From: Metarhizium brunneum
Lineage: Eukaryota > Ascomycota > Sordariomycetes > Hypocreales > Clavicipitaceae
Length of the DNA: 64,000 nucleotides
NCBI RefSeq assembly: GCF_013426205.1
Contig: NC_089426.1
Span: forward strand, 4,092,001-4,156,000
Direction of reading: 5' to 3'
The notes under the pieces were generated by a model, which worked only from the letters and a program-made list of their open reading frames with translations, did not search any database and was not told where the DNA came from. Below are positions 33,632 to 44,919 of this stretch, piece after piece. Numbering within the stretch: position 1 is the first letter of the stretch; the number at the start of each line of letters is the position of its first letter. The translations under genes and the position numbers were made by a program.

Positions 33632-33690
33632 CAACTAAGTGGACTCCCACTTAGTTGGTCACAAAATTCTAGGACAGCCACAAAAGGCCG
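33632..33690 (+). repeat. Left terminal inverted repeat of the transposon
   Basis: Starts GCAACTAAGTGGACTCCCAC and continues through ATTCTAGGACAGCCACAAAAG. It matches the reverse complement of 36805-36876 with a few substitutions and a short length difference in the palindrome loop. It is not heavily A+T-biased, unlike the interior. Confidence 0.8.
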
Positions 33691-33703
33691 GGATAAGCCC
33701 TAC

Positions 33704-34144
33704 TGTTACGACCCAGTCGTATGCAGGAAGCAGGCTGCAGGTTGGGCCGGCTACATGAGCCACGGGGCGGCATAGGCAGGGCGGACAACGGATTAATGGT
33801 TAGAGCGACCGTCATATTTAGATCGCAGGAAGAACCGTGATCCGTGTAAGCGGGATCACGGCCATAACAGCGATCCAGAGGGAAATATTATAATAGGAGA
33901 AGTGATCTATTGTAGTATATAGGGACCCCTAATTTCACTTCATAGATAGACTTTAGCTCCTTAGCTTTTAATACTAATTATTATATTAACCTAAGCTTTG
34001 CTTATAACTCTTTGACTTTGATTACTTGGTTATGGTCTACGACCTATTACCAATGTAACACCTAACTGCTCAGATTGACTGCCCTAGTGGCTCTGCTAAC
34101 ATAAACTACGACTAGTTTATCCCTTGGGAACCTTAGCCGTTACA
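33704..34144 (+). mobile_element. Solo LTR (441 bp) with 5-bp target-site duplication
   Basis: The segment begins TGTTACGACCC and ends GCCGTTACA, so it has the TG...CA ends of an LTR. It is flanked directly by CCTAC at 33699-33703 and CCTAC at 34145-34149, a perfect 5-bp target duplication. No internal retrotransposon sequence or second LTR follows, so it is a solo LTR left by LTR-LTR recombination. Its base composition is much less A+T rich than the surrounding transposon. The strand given is arbitrary. Confidence 0.85.
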
Positions 34145-36804
34145 CCTACCTAGACTTTTATATATAAATTAGCTATATAGTTATAAAAGTATAATTTTTT
34201 TTATATTATATAATATTATATAAGTAAATTTAATTAAAAGCTAGCTATTAAAGGCTTTTTAATATATATATAATTAATAAAAATATAAAAAATAATGGAT
34301 TTAAAGCCTTTTAAGGCCTTTTAGGGTTAGTTAGGTTAAGCTTAATTATAAAGGCTATTTATAAGCGCCTATAATATTTAATAACTTTTTATAAAAATAA
34401 CTAAGCTTTTTATCTAGCTTTTATTATCTTATTAGCTTAGAACTCTTTAATATATTATTAAATAATATTCTAAAGCTTTATATAAGCTTTTTTATTTAAT
34501 ATATATTATTAAAAGTATAATAAGGCTAATAATAATAATTATAATACTTAATTAGGTATATTTTTATTATATTAAATAACTTTTTAAGTATTTATAATAT
34601 TATTAATATTATTAATATTATTATTATTATTATTATTAAAGCTTTTAAAATTAAATTAAATAATATTATTATTATTAAATACTTAATTAAAAGGGAGAGT
34701 TTAAAATAATAATAAATTATTTTACTTATAAAAAATCTTATTAAAATTATCCTAATATTTCTAAAAGTAATTAATATTAATTATATAAAAATCTGGTTAG
34801 TTTTTTAGGATAATATTATATATTTTATTTTATATTTTTAAAGTTAAGTATTTAAGAAAATAATTAATATATTTAAGTTATTACTTAAAATTTAAAGTTT
34901 TAATATACTTATTAATAATATACTTTTTATTAAAATATTATTTAGCTTTAATTTTTTTTATTTTTTACTTAAAAATTAACTAAGTAAATTATAATTAATA
35001 TTAATATTTCTTTTTTATTTTTATTATAATAGTTTTAGCTTATTATTTTTAAATATTTTTAAGGCTAATACTTATAATAAATTAACTAAAAAGCTTAACT
35101 TATTTCCCTTATTTTTAATAATTAATTAGGCGCTTAATTTATTAATTTTTATTATAAATAAAGCTTTTAACTTATATTTTTAGTATAAAAGCCTTAATTA
35201 TAACCTAGCTAGTATATTAAAGCTTTTTATAAGTCAGGGATAATAAAATATTAATATAATAGTTTTAAATTAATTATATAATATTAGTAATAACCTAGAA
35301 TTATTAATTATATAATAAAAGGCTTATTAAGGCAGGATTTATTATATTTTATTATTTTTATTATTTTTAGATAATTTTAGTAATAATAAGCTTAGAGTTT
35401 AAGGGCTAAATACTGCTTTTTATAAAGCTTGCTATAATATTATATTTTAAGAAGCTATTTATAAATATTTTATTAAAAGCTTTAATAAATTATTAATATA
35501 AAAAAGCTAGATTTCCTTCTAATAATAATAACTAAATTACTTTTTAATAAGCGTTTTTTATAAGCTAAAAAACGCTTATATTTAATAGTTAAAAAATATA
35601 TATTAAATAAGGCAGGAAAATAATAATAATAATATTAAATATAATATAATATTTAATAAAATTAAGCTAGGTATACCTTATAAAGCTATTAATAATTAAT
35701 AATTAAAAAATTTACTTTTTAGGCTTTTAAAAAAGCTTTTTAAATTAAATCTAAGGCCTTATAAGGTTATAAAGCTACTTATTATATTTAAACCAGGCTA
35801 ATAAAAATATTCTACTTTATTAGGCTTTTATTAAATACTTTTATAAGCTTATATTAAATTAATATATTTAATTAAGTATAATATTATTATTATTAAAGCT
35901 TATATTAGTTCTAGTAAAGTATATTTTATTATTACCTTTAATTTTAAACCAGGACTTAGTTAAGAAGGTCTTAAATACTAGCTAGGATAGAATTTAATCC
36001 TTAATAGTATTAATAGCGCTTAAAAGGCTAATAAACTCTTAATTTAATAAATTAAGTACTTTTATATATTATTTTTAAGTTATAATAACTATAATAATCT
36101 TAACCTACTTATAAAAGTATTTAATTTAAAGGCTACTTTTATTTTTATTTTATATCTCTAATAAGCTAATATTATATTTATTTATTATTTATTAATAGTA
36201 TTTAAAAAAGCTATTAATAATATTAGTATTTATTATTTTAAAGGATTTTTTTGCTTTATTAATAGCTTTAATTAGGGTTTTTAAAAGCTAAAAATAATTA
36301 ATAATCTAATAAAAATACTATATTTTTAATAATAAAAAGGCTTTAAAGTCTTAATACTTTTATAAGTTATTTATAATAGCTTTAATTTATTACCTTATAG
36401 CTAAAAAGCTACCCTTTTATATCTATATAATATATATAATAAAAGCTTTATTTTTATTATTATTTATAGCTTATAGCTGGCTAATTACTAGCTAAGAAAT
36501 TATAAAAAAAGCTATAATAATATATTAAATAATTAATTTACTAATATTAAAGCATTTAATAGCTTTTTATATAAATATTTAGCATTATTATTATAGTATT
36601 ATTATTATATAATAAGGCTATTTAAGTGCTTATATTTATATTATTAGATTAATAGCCTTAATTATTAAAAGTAAAAAGCTAGCTTTAATATTAACTTTAG
36701 ATTAAGTAATTATAATAAAATAAGTAAGTTATAATAGCTTTATATTAGTTATTAATCTTATTTTATAAGTAAATTAATAATAAAAAAATTAAAAAGTAGG
36801 TGCT

Positions 36805-36876
36805 AGCTGTCCTGGACTTTTATGGCTGTCCTAGAATTTTATGGCCAACTAAGTGGAAAAGGGTCCACTTAGTTGC
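36805..36876 (-). repeat. Right terminal inverted repeat of the transposon
   Basis: Reverse complement of the left repeat. It contains CTGTCCTAGAATTTTATGGC and CCACTTAGTTGC. A second partial CTGTCCTGGACTTTTATGGC directly inside suggests a short internal duplication of the repeat. Confidence 0.8.
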
Positions 36877-37684
36877 CAATAGGTACAAGAGAAAAGTATA
36901 AGAATTTTGGTTACGCCCCTTTTTATGGAGCTTCTTAGCTAGTAGTAGCTAGCAAGACACGGATACATATTAACTACACGTTGCATGAAAATTCCTTCCA
37001 GGGTATAACAAATGGTTGCAATTCCGCGGCATAATCTACCCTAGGCTTCTACTTTGCAACTAGACAGCGAATCCGACGATGTCGTCAACCAAGTTACCTT
37101 GCAGCCCGTTGAAGCAGTCCGGTTTACTACGCCTCATAAGGCAGCTTGCTTCCACTGACGGCGTTAGCAGGTTGTCGCAAAAAAACGCGACCTAGTTGAA
37201 CAGCAGTAATAGGATAGTTCCTCCTTGCATTTCCGTTGACACGGCTACTACACGCCTTCCAGCGGAAATAGGAGCTGAATTATACATACCAATTGTAATT
37301 CCACGGCTGCTGCGGCCTTTTTGTTCAGTCTGATATCAGACCACCAGCTGAGCTGGCGTTTAATCGGGACCATGAACGAGACCACGACAGACTTGGTATC
37401 AGGCCTATAAGGAAAATAAAGAGACAGGCTTGGATAATGGAACGGATTATAAAGTAAAAGTTTTTGAATCTAATAGCCCGGCTACGAGCTTTGAACCCTA
37501 CCGCTCGACGAATTCAGCATAAAAGCTTGCAAAAAACAAGGCATTCACTTTTTACAAATACGTTTTAAAACAAGGCGAATTTCCGAATTTTACATCTCTC
37601 TGTGTGTGTACATGTTTTGTATGGCATATGCGTACTTTGCAACCACTCTTGACCGAGCATGCGCATTTGCTCTGCTCGTACACT
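36877..37684. other. Intergenic, possible worn repeat remains
   Basis: About 800 bp with no open frame of note. Composition is mixed, with GC-containing patches among A+T-rich DNA. It may contain retroelement debris, but I recognise nothing specific. Confidence 0.4.
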
Positions 37685-37870
37685 GTGACAAGGGCCTAGC
37701 TTGGAGCAATTACTCAATTCATCTAATAACAGTCTTTGGTATCAAGGGTCCTTGGTTTTCCTCAAGGCCTTGAGGGACCGAAGCCGTCTATTTATACAAG
37801 AAGTCCGTGAGGGACTTTGCCCTGGGTCTCGTGACCGTAGCCCTTGTGTGACCAGCCATTTCCGTGTAAC
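37685..37870 (+). repeat. 190-bp dispersed repeat, least mutated copy
   Basis: Matches the two inverted arms of the element at 12147-13052 from GACAAGGGCCTAGCTTGG to CCATTTCCGTGTAAC. This copy keeps C and G at many sites where the arms have T and A, so it is the closest to the unmutated sequence. No inverted partner is seen within 1 kb. Confidence 0.7.
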
Positions 37871-38204
37871 ATACACGATGGCTCGTAGTTGACCCCATCA
37901 CTCATAAACGCCGGATCTATATGAAGTGCGGCCTCGGGGTCTTGACTCATTCACGATCTTGCAGATCTTGTCTGGTTCTTTCGTTTTTTTGTTCCCAAGC
38001 TGATAATTATAATTGAATTGGGCAAGCTGCACACTGCCCCTTGTCACAAACGACAGCACAGGATATTGACAACACGCCTTGCTGGCCATCATGTCGCTGC
38101 CCCATTTGAGATATCTAGAGTTCTAGGGTCTACTCCATTCCGAAAAACGCTCCTTGCCGAGAATTAGCATGTTCCGCCAACACCATTCATGACGTCTCCA
38201 TCGC

Positions 38205-39103
38205 CTATCCCTCGTTTCGCGTCGGGTCAAGCGTCCCGTTGCTATGTGACAGTTTCCCAGACTCCTCAGCGGAAAACTCGTCCATGAGACGAATAAAATC
38301 CGGCATGGGCGGAAAATCCGCAAAATGCCACTTGATGCGCTCCCAATCTGTAGCTCCGTTAGCAACATGTTTCGCAGGCCAAAGTCGGAACGGAGTCTTG
38401 TCTTGTGTTTACATAGCGGCCACCATCCGGCAAACTCCCAGTCAATAAGATACAACTTCCCATCTGCGGCTCGGATAATATTCCGCGGGCATATATCCGC
38501 ATGAACAAAAGCGACTTGGTCCGGCTGGCGAGGAAACTCCGCAAAGTCGGTCCGCTCATCAAGGACGGATACGAAATCAGCAGACTCGACAAACGGACCA
38601 AGCCCGGCTGGTCCATCGTCTTCCACGCCGAGTGCTCCGTCGCGAACTGGTCCGCCGCCGACTGACGCGGCAGCCATGCCACCGAGCCCAGAGGGCGGGC
38701 AACATGCATGAAGCTGCCTCACGCTGTCCCACACCTGGGCGACGGCTTTGCGCTTCTCCTCGTCGGTCAGACGAGTCCACAGGTCCTCGAGAGATTCGCC
38801 ACTTATGTAGTCCATGGCGATGAATAGTCCTTGGCGTAGCTGATATGTCCGATGGATACGGGGCAGAGGCACCGACGTGCTCGAGGCGGCATACTGCATG
38901 GCTTCCAGTTCCTGCTGCGAGCACGGCCCTTTGATCAGTTGCCGGCTCGACACTTGCACGATTTTCCGCTGCTCGTCGTACATGATCTTCCTGCCGAGGC
39001 GCATGCGGATGGGGAGTAACCATTCTTCGAGCCTGCGCACCAGGCTGCAGAGAAAGTTGCCCCAGAAGCCTTGGCCAATACCTCGGTCCTCTGCTGTAGT
39101 CAT
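38205..39103 (-). CDS. APH-family phosphotransferase (aminoglycoside/choline-kinase-like)
   Basis: Two exons: 39103-38413 and 38347-38205. They are joined over a 65-bp intron (GTAAAC...TGCTAAC...CTACAG) after GWWPL and give 277 residues. The intron-skipping reading continues to 38123 but loses the family-like C terminus; splicing restores YWERIKWHFADFPPMPDFI. The protein has the kinase-fold N lobe (IVQVSSRQLIKGP, EAMQYAASSTSVPLPRIHRTY), the hinge-like segment FIAMDYISGESLEDLW, the Brenner motif HADICPRNII with catalytic Asp and Asn, and the metal-binding LIDWEFAGWWP. Fungi carry large families of such proteins with unknown small-molecule substrates. All catalytic residues are present. It is slightly shorter than many relatives and has no membrane or secretion signal. 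Confidence 0.88.
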
Positions 39104-40305
39104 TCTGTCTCTGTGAAATTATGCGATGACAAATTTTGGCATTGGGCAGAGAATACAAGTTGTCGGAGCCGATATCCGAGTCGCTGTGCGATACGCAAAC
39201 GCCTTGATCGGAGCTGAGCGACAGGCCGAGGGGATGGAAGCGCGGCAAGGCGGTTCAACAGTCGGTTGGGAAGAGATCAATGTTGCCTTGTCAGACAGGC
39301 GCATACGACAACGAGGGGAAGGCACATTCGAGAATTGTTTCAAGCAAGTCGAGGTGGCAAACGTTCGTCGGACGATGGCCGATGACCCCACGCGGGCAAG
39401 CAAGTAAGAAGCAGCTTGAGGGTTCAAATGTTGCACAAGAAGCTGCGGCCTCGAGGCGGCGAGGTCCCGAGCCGTCAACTGGTGTGTTGACAGATGGTGG
39501 TCGATGCTTTATTGGTCCGGAGAGCAGAGAGGCCCAAGCAGTGAGCACTAGCAAGGAAGAGGATTTGAGCTATCAGATCTGCGATGAGCCGATGTTTTTC
39601 ACCCGCGCATTGATGACGGGGTACAGTCAGCTGATCGACGGCATATCGTAGGAGTGCATTTCCGCCTCTTGTCTTCTGATAAACAGTCAAGACTCAAGAG
39701 TGCGAGCCAAGACCTCCTGTCGATATTGGTGGTCAGACCGACTGTACCGCGATATCCACGTTTGTCATGACTCGGCAAATAGCACGTTGCATGGCTTGTC
39801 TGGGGGCCGCTCAATCTCGGAGAAATTGCAACAAGGTACATATTCATGACGTATTGCCATGACAATCATGTCATATGTCATGCAGTGAGAGATGAAATCA
39901 AGCGCCTGGGAGCTTGAGACGATACGTACTCGGCTGTTTGAACTGACCGACTTGTCCATGACTTGTCGATTTGAAAGCCTGTGTTTGATGAGATTTACAA
40001 GTGCGTCTAAGAGAAGCAAGACTGTGCTTCAAGACGGTGTCGAGTTTGTGCTTCACCGCGCTTTGTTATGCTGACGTTATACCGGCAAAGGCTTCGTTTG
40101 CTCGTCTGATCCGTTCGTGGAGGGTGATATGAGACAAGTTCTGGGCCCCTTCCATGTAATTCAATGCAACTCCCATGCATCATATTCCGGCCAGTGCGGG
40201 GGAAATTAGTATTACGTTTGGTTTGGAAAAGAGGGAGAGAATAATACTATGGGCTGAATCTGCTGTAGTGACAAGGCCAACGCACATTCATCTGACACTG
40301 AAAAA
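39104..40305. other. Intergenic, no supported gene
   Basis: About 1.2 kb upstream of the APH-like gene (minus) and the cysteine-rich peptide gene (plus). Short frames such as 39126-39407 show no domain. It probably contains both promoters. Confidence 0.4.
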
Positions 40306-40316
40306 CTATATATAAC
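40306..40316 (+). promoter_or_regulatory. TATA box of the cysteine-rich peptide gene
   Basis: CTATATATAAC lies about 105 bp upstream of the ATG at 40417. A C/T-rich leader (TCTTTCATCTCCC) and a CA-rich 5' UTR follow it. The promoter is well formed for such a small gene. Confidence 0.6.
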
Positions 40317-40416
40317 CCTCTTTCATCTCCCAATTTCACCGTTCAGCATCTTCATTCGCAAAGAATTCAGACAAACTCCATCAACAGCACAACTACCTAC
40401 TTCATATCCATCCAAC

Positions 40417-40650
40417 ATGCAGTTTTCTACCCTCATTACTCTGGTTGTCAGTATGGTTGCCGTTGCTACACCCGTGGCTGCTGGGAAATGCTGCTCTGCC
40501 TCCTGCGGAGCTTGCCTGGGGGGGACCTCCTGCTCTGTAAGTTGCAACCGATTATCCTCTATCCAAGGTCTAGATTATCTGACCAATACCTAGACCAACG
40601 GTGAATGCAGCGGTGTGGGTGCTCCTTACCACCGCTGTTGCAAGAAGTAA
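40417..40650 (+). CDS. Secreted 8-cysteine small peptide (two exons)
   Basis: Exon 1 (40417-40536) is 40 codons and exon 2 (40594-40650) is 18 codons plus the stop. The 57-bp intron (GTAAGT...CTGACC...CCTAG) is in phase 0. The 58-residue precursor has a textbook signal peptide (MQFSTLITLVVSMVAVATPV, cleavage likely near Ala22). The mature part of about 36 residues holds eight cysteines in the order CC-C-C-C-C-CC (GKCCSASCGACLGGTSCS, then NGECSGV and HRCCKK). This implies a tightly disulfide-bonded, basic peptide. Neither exon is long enough to stand out as an open frame, so the gene is easy to miss. It could be an effector, antimicrobial or signalling peptide. I do not recognise a named family. 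Confidence 0.75.
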
Positions 40651-41314
40651 AACACAGGACAGCCTGCATCAATTTGACGGCCGATTATTGTGGGTTAGTT
40701 TACCAAGTGCCTGGGTTATTGTTGCTCTTAGTAAAGAGGTACGCCGATCAGATGGACCAAGTTATCTTGGGGCCTGTTTGTATTCCGCACATTCATTATT
40801 GGAATCAATTGGTGTGGTGGAAGTCTTTCATTCGTTTAGCTCAATAAACGCCCTCAGATTCTCTAGCACTTTGATACTATAATCGTGAGAATCAAACTCA
40901 TGCCATGGAGTTATTTGGGGCGAAAGACTGGGCAAAGTGGCACGGGATATTATAAATGTCACCGTAACCGCACCCCCTAGACCACGTAGCAATGGAAGTG
41001 ACCGTTGATATTTTAGAGGCAAAATAAGGCTTTAGCAGCACCCAAGAGGTCAGTGGTGGGCTATTATGATACCTTGTTACGGTACCAAAGTCTGAGGTGG
41101 TCGCGGCGCGGTTGACCTGAGTGGCACGGTGCTATACATGTAATTTTATACCAGACGGTAAAAGGTATCAATTGATATATGTAGTGCTGGCTGGGTACAG
41201 GCAAGGTGCCAGCACCGTTATAAGCCACACGGTTACAGATAGTGCCAAAAGCCGCTACACACCCCCCAAAGAAAAAACACGTGACACGTGACACTTGACA
41301 CAACAATAATACCA
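40651..41314. other. Intergenic, no supported gene
   Basis: 3' flank of the cysteine-rich peptide gene and non-coding DNA up to the minisatellite. A short CACGTGACACGTGACAC stretch near 41278 contains two overlapping E-box-like CACGTG/CACGTGA motifs, but no gene depends on it obviously. Confidence 0.4.
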
Positions 41315-41476
41315 AATATATTGTACTATTTTCTAGTATATTATACTATTTTCTAGTATATTATACTATTTTCTAGTATATTATACTATTTTCTAGTATA
41401 TTATACTATTTTCTAGTATATTCTACTATTTTCTAGTATATTCTACTATTTTCTAGTATATTATACTATCTTCTAA
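41315..41476. repeat. 20-bp A+T-rich minisatellite, about eight units
   Basis: Seven full units begin at 41321, 41341, 41361, 41381, 41401, 41421 and 41441. Each reads TTNTACTATTTTCTAGTATA with one variable base (A, C or G at the third position). A degraded eighth unit follows from 41461. Four central units are identical, so the array has expanded recently. It lies in a non-coding gap. Confidence 0.95.
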
Positions 41477-41780
41477 GAGAAATATTTTATACTCTTAGTT
41501 AAGAGGACTAGAAATAAAAGAAATATTACCAGAAATAGCTAGCTTTATTAGTATAGTTTAACTCTTATAGGGTAGCCTTGATGCTAGTTCCATACCATGT
41601 ACTGCTGAGTATAGCAGCTCAAGTGCTATTAATTCAATTTCTAGCGTCGCCTTCCGCATGACGCAGCCCCATGTGCAAGGCTGCTGCCCAGGTCAAAACT
41701 CCATGCCACGATCCTCCTCGATTCTCCTCAATTGAACATCTCCATCATGTTATAGCACACGCGCTCCCCCCCCCTTCGCC

Positions 41781-43188
41781 ATGGTGCTCACCCGCGCTCG
41801 AACACGCGCTGCTGGGCCAGAGACTCAACGTCACACGTGCTCACGCCCTGATGGTACGAAGCTCGATCTCCATGCCGATACTACGACTGCTAATTTGCAA
41901 TAGCACCAGCCCGCGGGAAAAAGGGTAACAAAAGAAAGCTTCAGGACGCCCGACAACAGAGTACGATGGAGAGGGCGAAATTACTTGGCCGACGAAACGA
42001 GGATGAGCAGCAAAGTGTCAATTGTTCGGTCACATATTTCACTCCGACCGACCACAAACCCAACCCGATCGCCTCTTGGGTACAGAACAATCACTGGCCC
42101 GAATCTTTCTTCGATCGCAGCCTGGCTCAGCAAGCTCCGTAACCCCAAGCGACCAAAAACCAAGAGAGGAAAAGAGTGCCCGCTACCGAGACGTACGTTA
42201 TAATGAAGAATTACAAGACAAAAAAAGCTACATGATGGACTCTGAGCAAGGAATTTCCGACGAGAGTAAAAAGCAAATTGTTATACTGTTAAACTCCGAG
42301 CAGGAGCCCCCGCAAGACTCGTCCTTTAGCGACACATTGTTCTCCAGGACATGCCAGAGCGTCGTGGATCGGAATGAAGCGCGGATAAATCGCGACATTA
42401 CCCCCGAGCTTGTTCCTGCGCATCGTGGCGCGCGAAAGCTGGGATGCCTTGTTGAAAGTACAAACGAAGGATGGAGTAACTCCATGCCCTTAACAAACCC
42501 CCGCCCGCAGCCAGATTACTCTGTTGGTTTCAAGAGAGGGGCATTTTCTGAAGCTCAGCTGGAGAGAATGGCCCCGATGATTGGCAACAGGATTGCCGGA
42601 GATCAATCGAAGATTATGGCAACGTACCTAATTTACTTCCCATTTCTGTCATGCGAAGTCAAGTGTGGCTCTACGTCGCTGGAAGACGCGGACCGCCAGA
42701 ACGCTCATACGGCAACATTGGCCGTACGAGGTGTTGTTGAATTATTCATGGTATTGAAGCGCGAACATGAGATTGATCGCAAGATCCTGGCATTTTCTGT
42801 CTCGCACGATCATCGACAAGTGCGACTTTACGCCCACTACGCTGATATTAAGGAGGGAGATGCAAAATACTACCGTTATACAATCCGCACATTTGACTTT
42901 ACAGAACTTGATGGCAAGGAGAAATTCACGTCATATCGTTTCATCAAGAACGTATATGAAATCTGGATGCCGCAACATTTCTCGATGATATGTTCCGCCA
43001 TTGACCAACTCCCTGGTTATTCGAATCCGGATGTGACCTCGCTTCAAGAATCCGCCCTTTCCCATGATCTCGAAAGGTACAGCCCGTCACAATCGCAGTC
43101 ACAGTCGGAAATCGAATCTGCCCACGAATCGCAACAAGACGCTACTCCAAACACATCACTCACTGGGGCAGGTCCCGCCAAAGCGTAA
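41781..43188 (+). pseudogene. DUF7924-type fungal protein gene with a frameshift
   Basis: The 3' part is a long frame ending at 43188 with the conserved block of a large fungal family that I know as DUF7924: PRPQPDYSVGFKRGAF, YFPFLSCEVKCG, DRQNAHTATLAVRGVVELF, ILAFSVSHDHRQVRLY and NVYEIWMPQHF. The EVKCG strand and spacing recall restriction-endonuclease-like folds. The family-like N terminus is in another frame: an ATG at 41781, a 50-bp intron (41854-41903), then KKGNKRKLQ and NPIASWVQNNHWPESFF, ending at a stop at 42140-42142. The two parts are joined only by a frame change near 42105-42140, with some residues apparently lost. The long frame alone could still make about 319 residues from the Met at 42229 or 42232. 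The simplest reading is a frameshifted, probably inactive gene. Confidence 0.6.
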
Positions 43189-44919
43189 TAGCACCAAGGC
43201 GGTGCTAATATTACTCTCATTAGTCTTAGTTAGAAGAGTTTAGCGGATACAATCGAAACTTCATACTATAATTCTATTACGGCCTGTACAATCAGGTGTA
43301 AGGCAGTACACTTGCGTCGTGACAAGAGCCTTGCCATGTCATTATGACGGCGCCGCGTAAATTGATTAAGCAAAGCGAAAAGAGGAAAGAATGCCCTTCT
43401 TGCTTTACTTCTTTTATAAGAGTCTCTGAGTGCTGCGCTACCACAATCCCAAGCCTCATGTAATCAACAGCATTAATGGTGCCGCAGGCGGAAGCTCCGG
43501 AGGGCATAATACAAAAAGAAGCTCTGGGAAATGATGCTAGCAGCTTTAAAAGGCTTAAATTCAGAAGCTTTGATAAGCGTCAATTTCGGTCTGCCTGGCT
43601 TATTACTTGCACCTATGAAAAGGGCGTACATTGTCATCGGACCTAGTAAAGGCAACAGGTATATCCAGGACAAGCCGTCGTCTAGTGCTTGCGAAAACAA
43701 AACCCGGTCAAGACCATGCCCTGAACGACAGGCTATAAGAATTACATCCAGATGAGACAACCTGGGCGGCCTCGACTAAGCATTTGTAATCCGGTTTAAA
43801 CACTCAACACCCAAACGTGCGGTTTTAACCTAGAGAAACAAGCTGCTGATTTTCCTGAAAGTCGTCAAGAAGGGGTAATAAAGCGTGGATAAGTAATGGA
43901 GTCCAAGGACCCGGGCACCGTACGCGATCAGCCCTTTCGAGCAGACTATGCACATAAGCACTCCCCGTTGACTGCTTCTGCTTCTGCTTGCGCAGAGCGT
44001 CGAGAGAAGCCAGAAGGCGCCTGCCACGGATGGCAAGGGACGTGGTGCGAAGAACTGGATGCGGTGACAGCCAGCTTGTACGGCGACATTGTCCAAGTAC
44101 GGTGTGTCGCTTCGTGCAACCATGTTATCAAGTGTGGAAGGGAGCGCGACGGGCTTGCAGGGGAGCATGGCATCGTAGCCGTGGGTAGGCGCCGGGTGGT
44201 TTGTTCCTGAGACCATGCAGGACCAGGTGTATGTATAAGCTTTGGTTGGTTAGTTGGGAGGCAGGCCGTTTATGTGTCTTGGCAATTGATGCGCAGTTGG
44301 TGTAATTCTCCGGAGCTCAGGCCAAGATGCGTCATCTTCAGGGTTGAGACAGCACGAGATGAGGTCCGAGTAGTTGATGCGCGTGGATGTTGCCCAGTCA
44401 CGTACTTTGAGTAGTTGTCATGTTTGCTTGAATCATCATCATCCTGTCTATTTAGTAAGACAAGCCTTCTTTTGGAGTTTACTAGGTTGAGCAGTCTCCA
44501 GAAGTGTTGAGACTTGAAACTCGACGGCGCTTTTATCAGGTCGTCTGCTGGTTCTGATTGATTTATAGGTATTCTACTAGAAACCTACCCTTTTTAAATT
44601 CTTACTTGAATTATATATTCTCCATATTAATATATTATGCGTCAAGATTACTAATAGAGAACGGAGGAACACAGATGAAATTGGCAGAAAATCTGGGCTC
44701 GGAGACTCGAGTGCTTGAAAGTGATAGCTGAATGTGTAAGTTTAGCAGATTTCACGCCATCTTTCAACTTATTCTGAATTTCTAGCATATTGTTATTTAT
44801 TGGACTAGCTTGCAAGCTTTGTAGAAAAGAATATTTCTATCTAAATCTCGCCTTCCATTGTCCCAACTTGATAAATAGTGTGTCAAGAGTTCAAGGTAAA
44901 TAGCAAGTCTGTCGTGTCA
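43189..44919. other. Intergenic, no supported gene
   Basis: About 1.7 kb. Minus-strand frames at 43473-43760 and 43830-44216 contain hydrophobic segments but match nothing I know. A+T content rises around 44580-44900. Confidence 0.4.

Larger units (their letters stand above)
33632..36876. mobile_element. RIP-degraded DNA transposon with about 60-bp terminal inverted repeats
   Basis: The ends are inverted copies of each other. Both contain GCAACTAAGTGGAC, then CCACTTAGTTGG, then AAATTCTAGGACAGCCA. Each end also contains a subterminal palindrome (CAACTAAGTGG...CCACTTAGTTG). Between about 34150 and 36800 the DNA is almost entirely A and T with stops in every frame, so no transposase can be read. 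This is the mark of heavy RIP on a repeated sequence. The element is about 2.8 kb without the LTR inserted near its left end. The superfamily is not determinable from what remains; no clear target-site duplication was found. Confidence 0.8.

Noticed and set aside
33632..36876. A+T-rich block as a possible centromere or mitochondrial insertion
   Set aside because: Terminal inverted repeats bound it, so a RIP-degraded transposon explains it better.
41315..41476. Regular 20-bp repeats as a possible CRISPR array
   Set aside because: The units are contiguous with no spacers and the genome is fungal; it is a minisatellite.
43473..44216. Two hydrophobic minus-strand frames
   Set aside because: No recognisable family or joining introns; possibly a decayed membrane protein.
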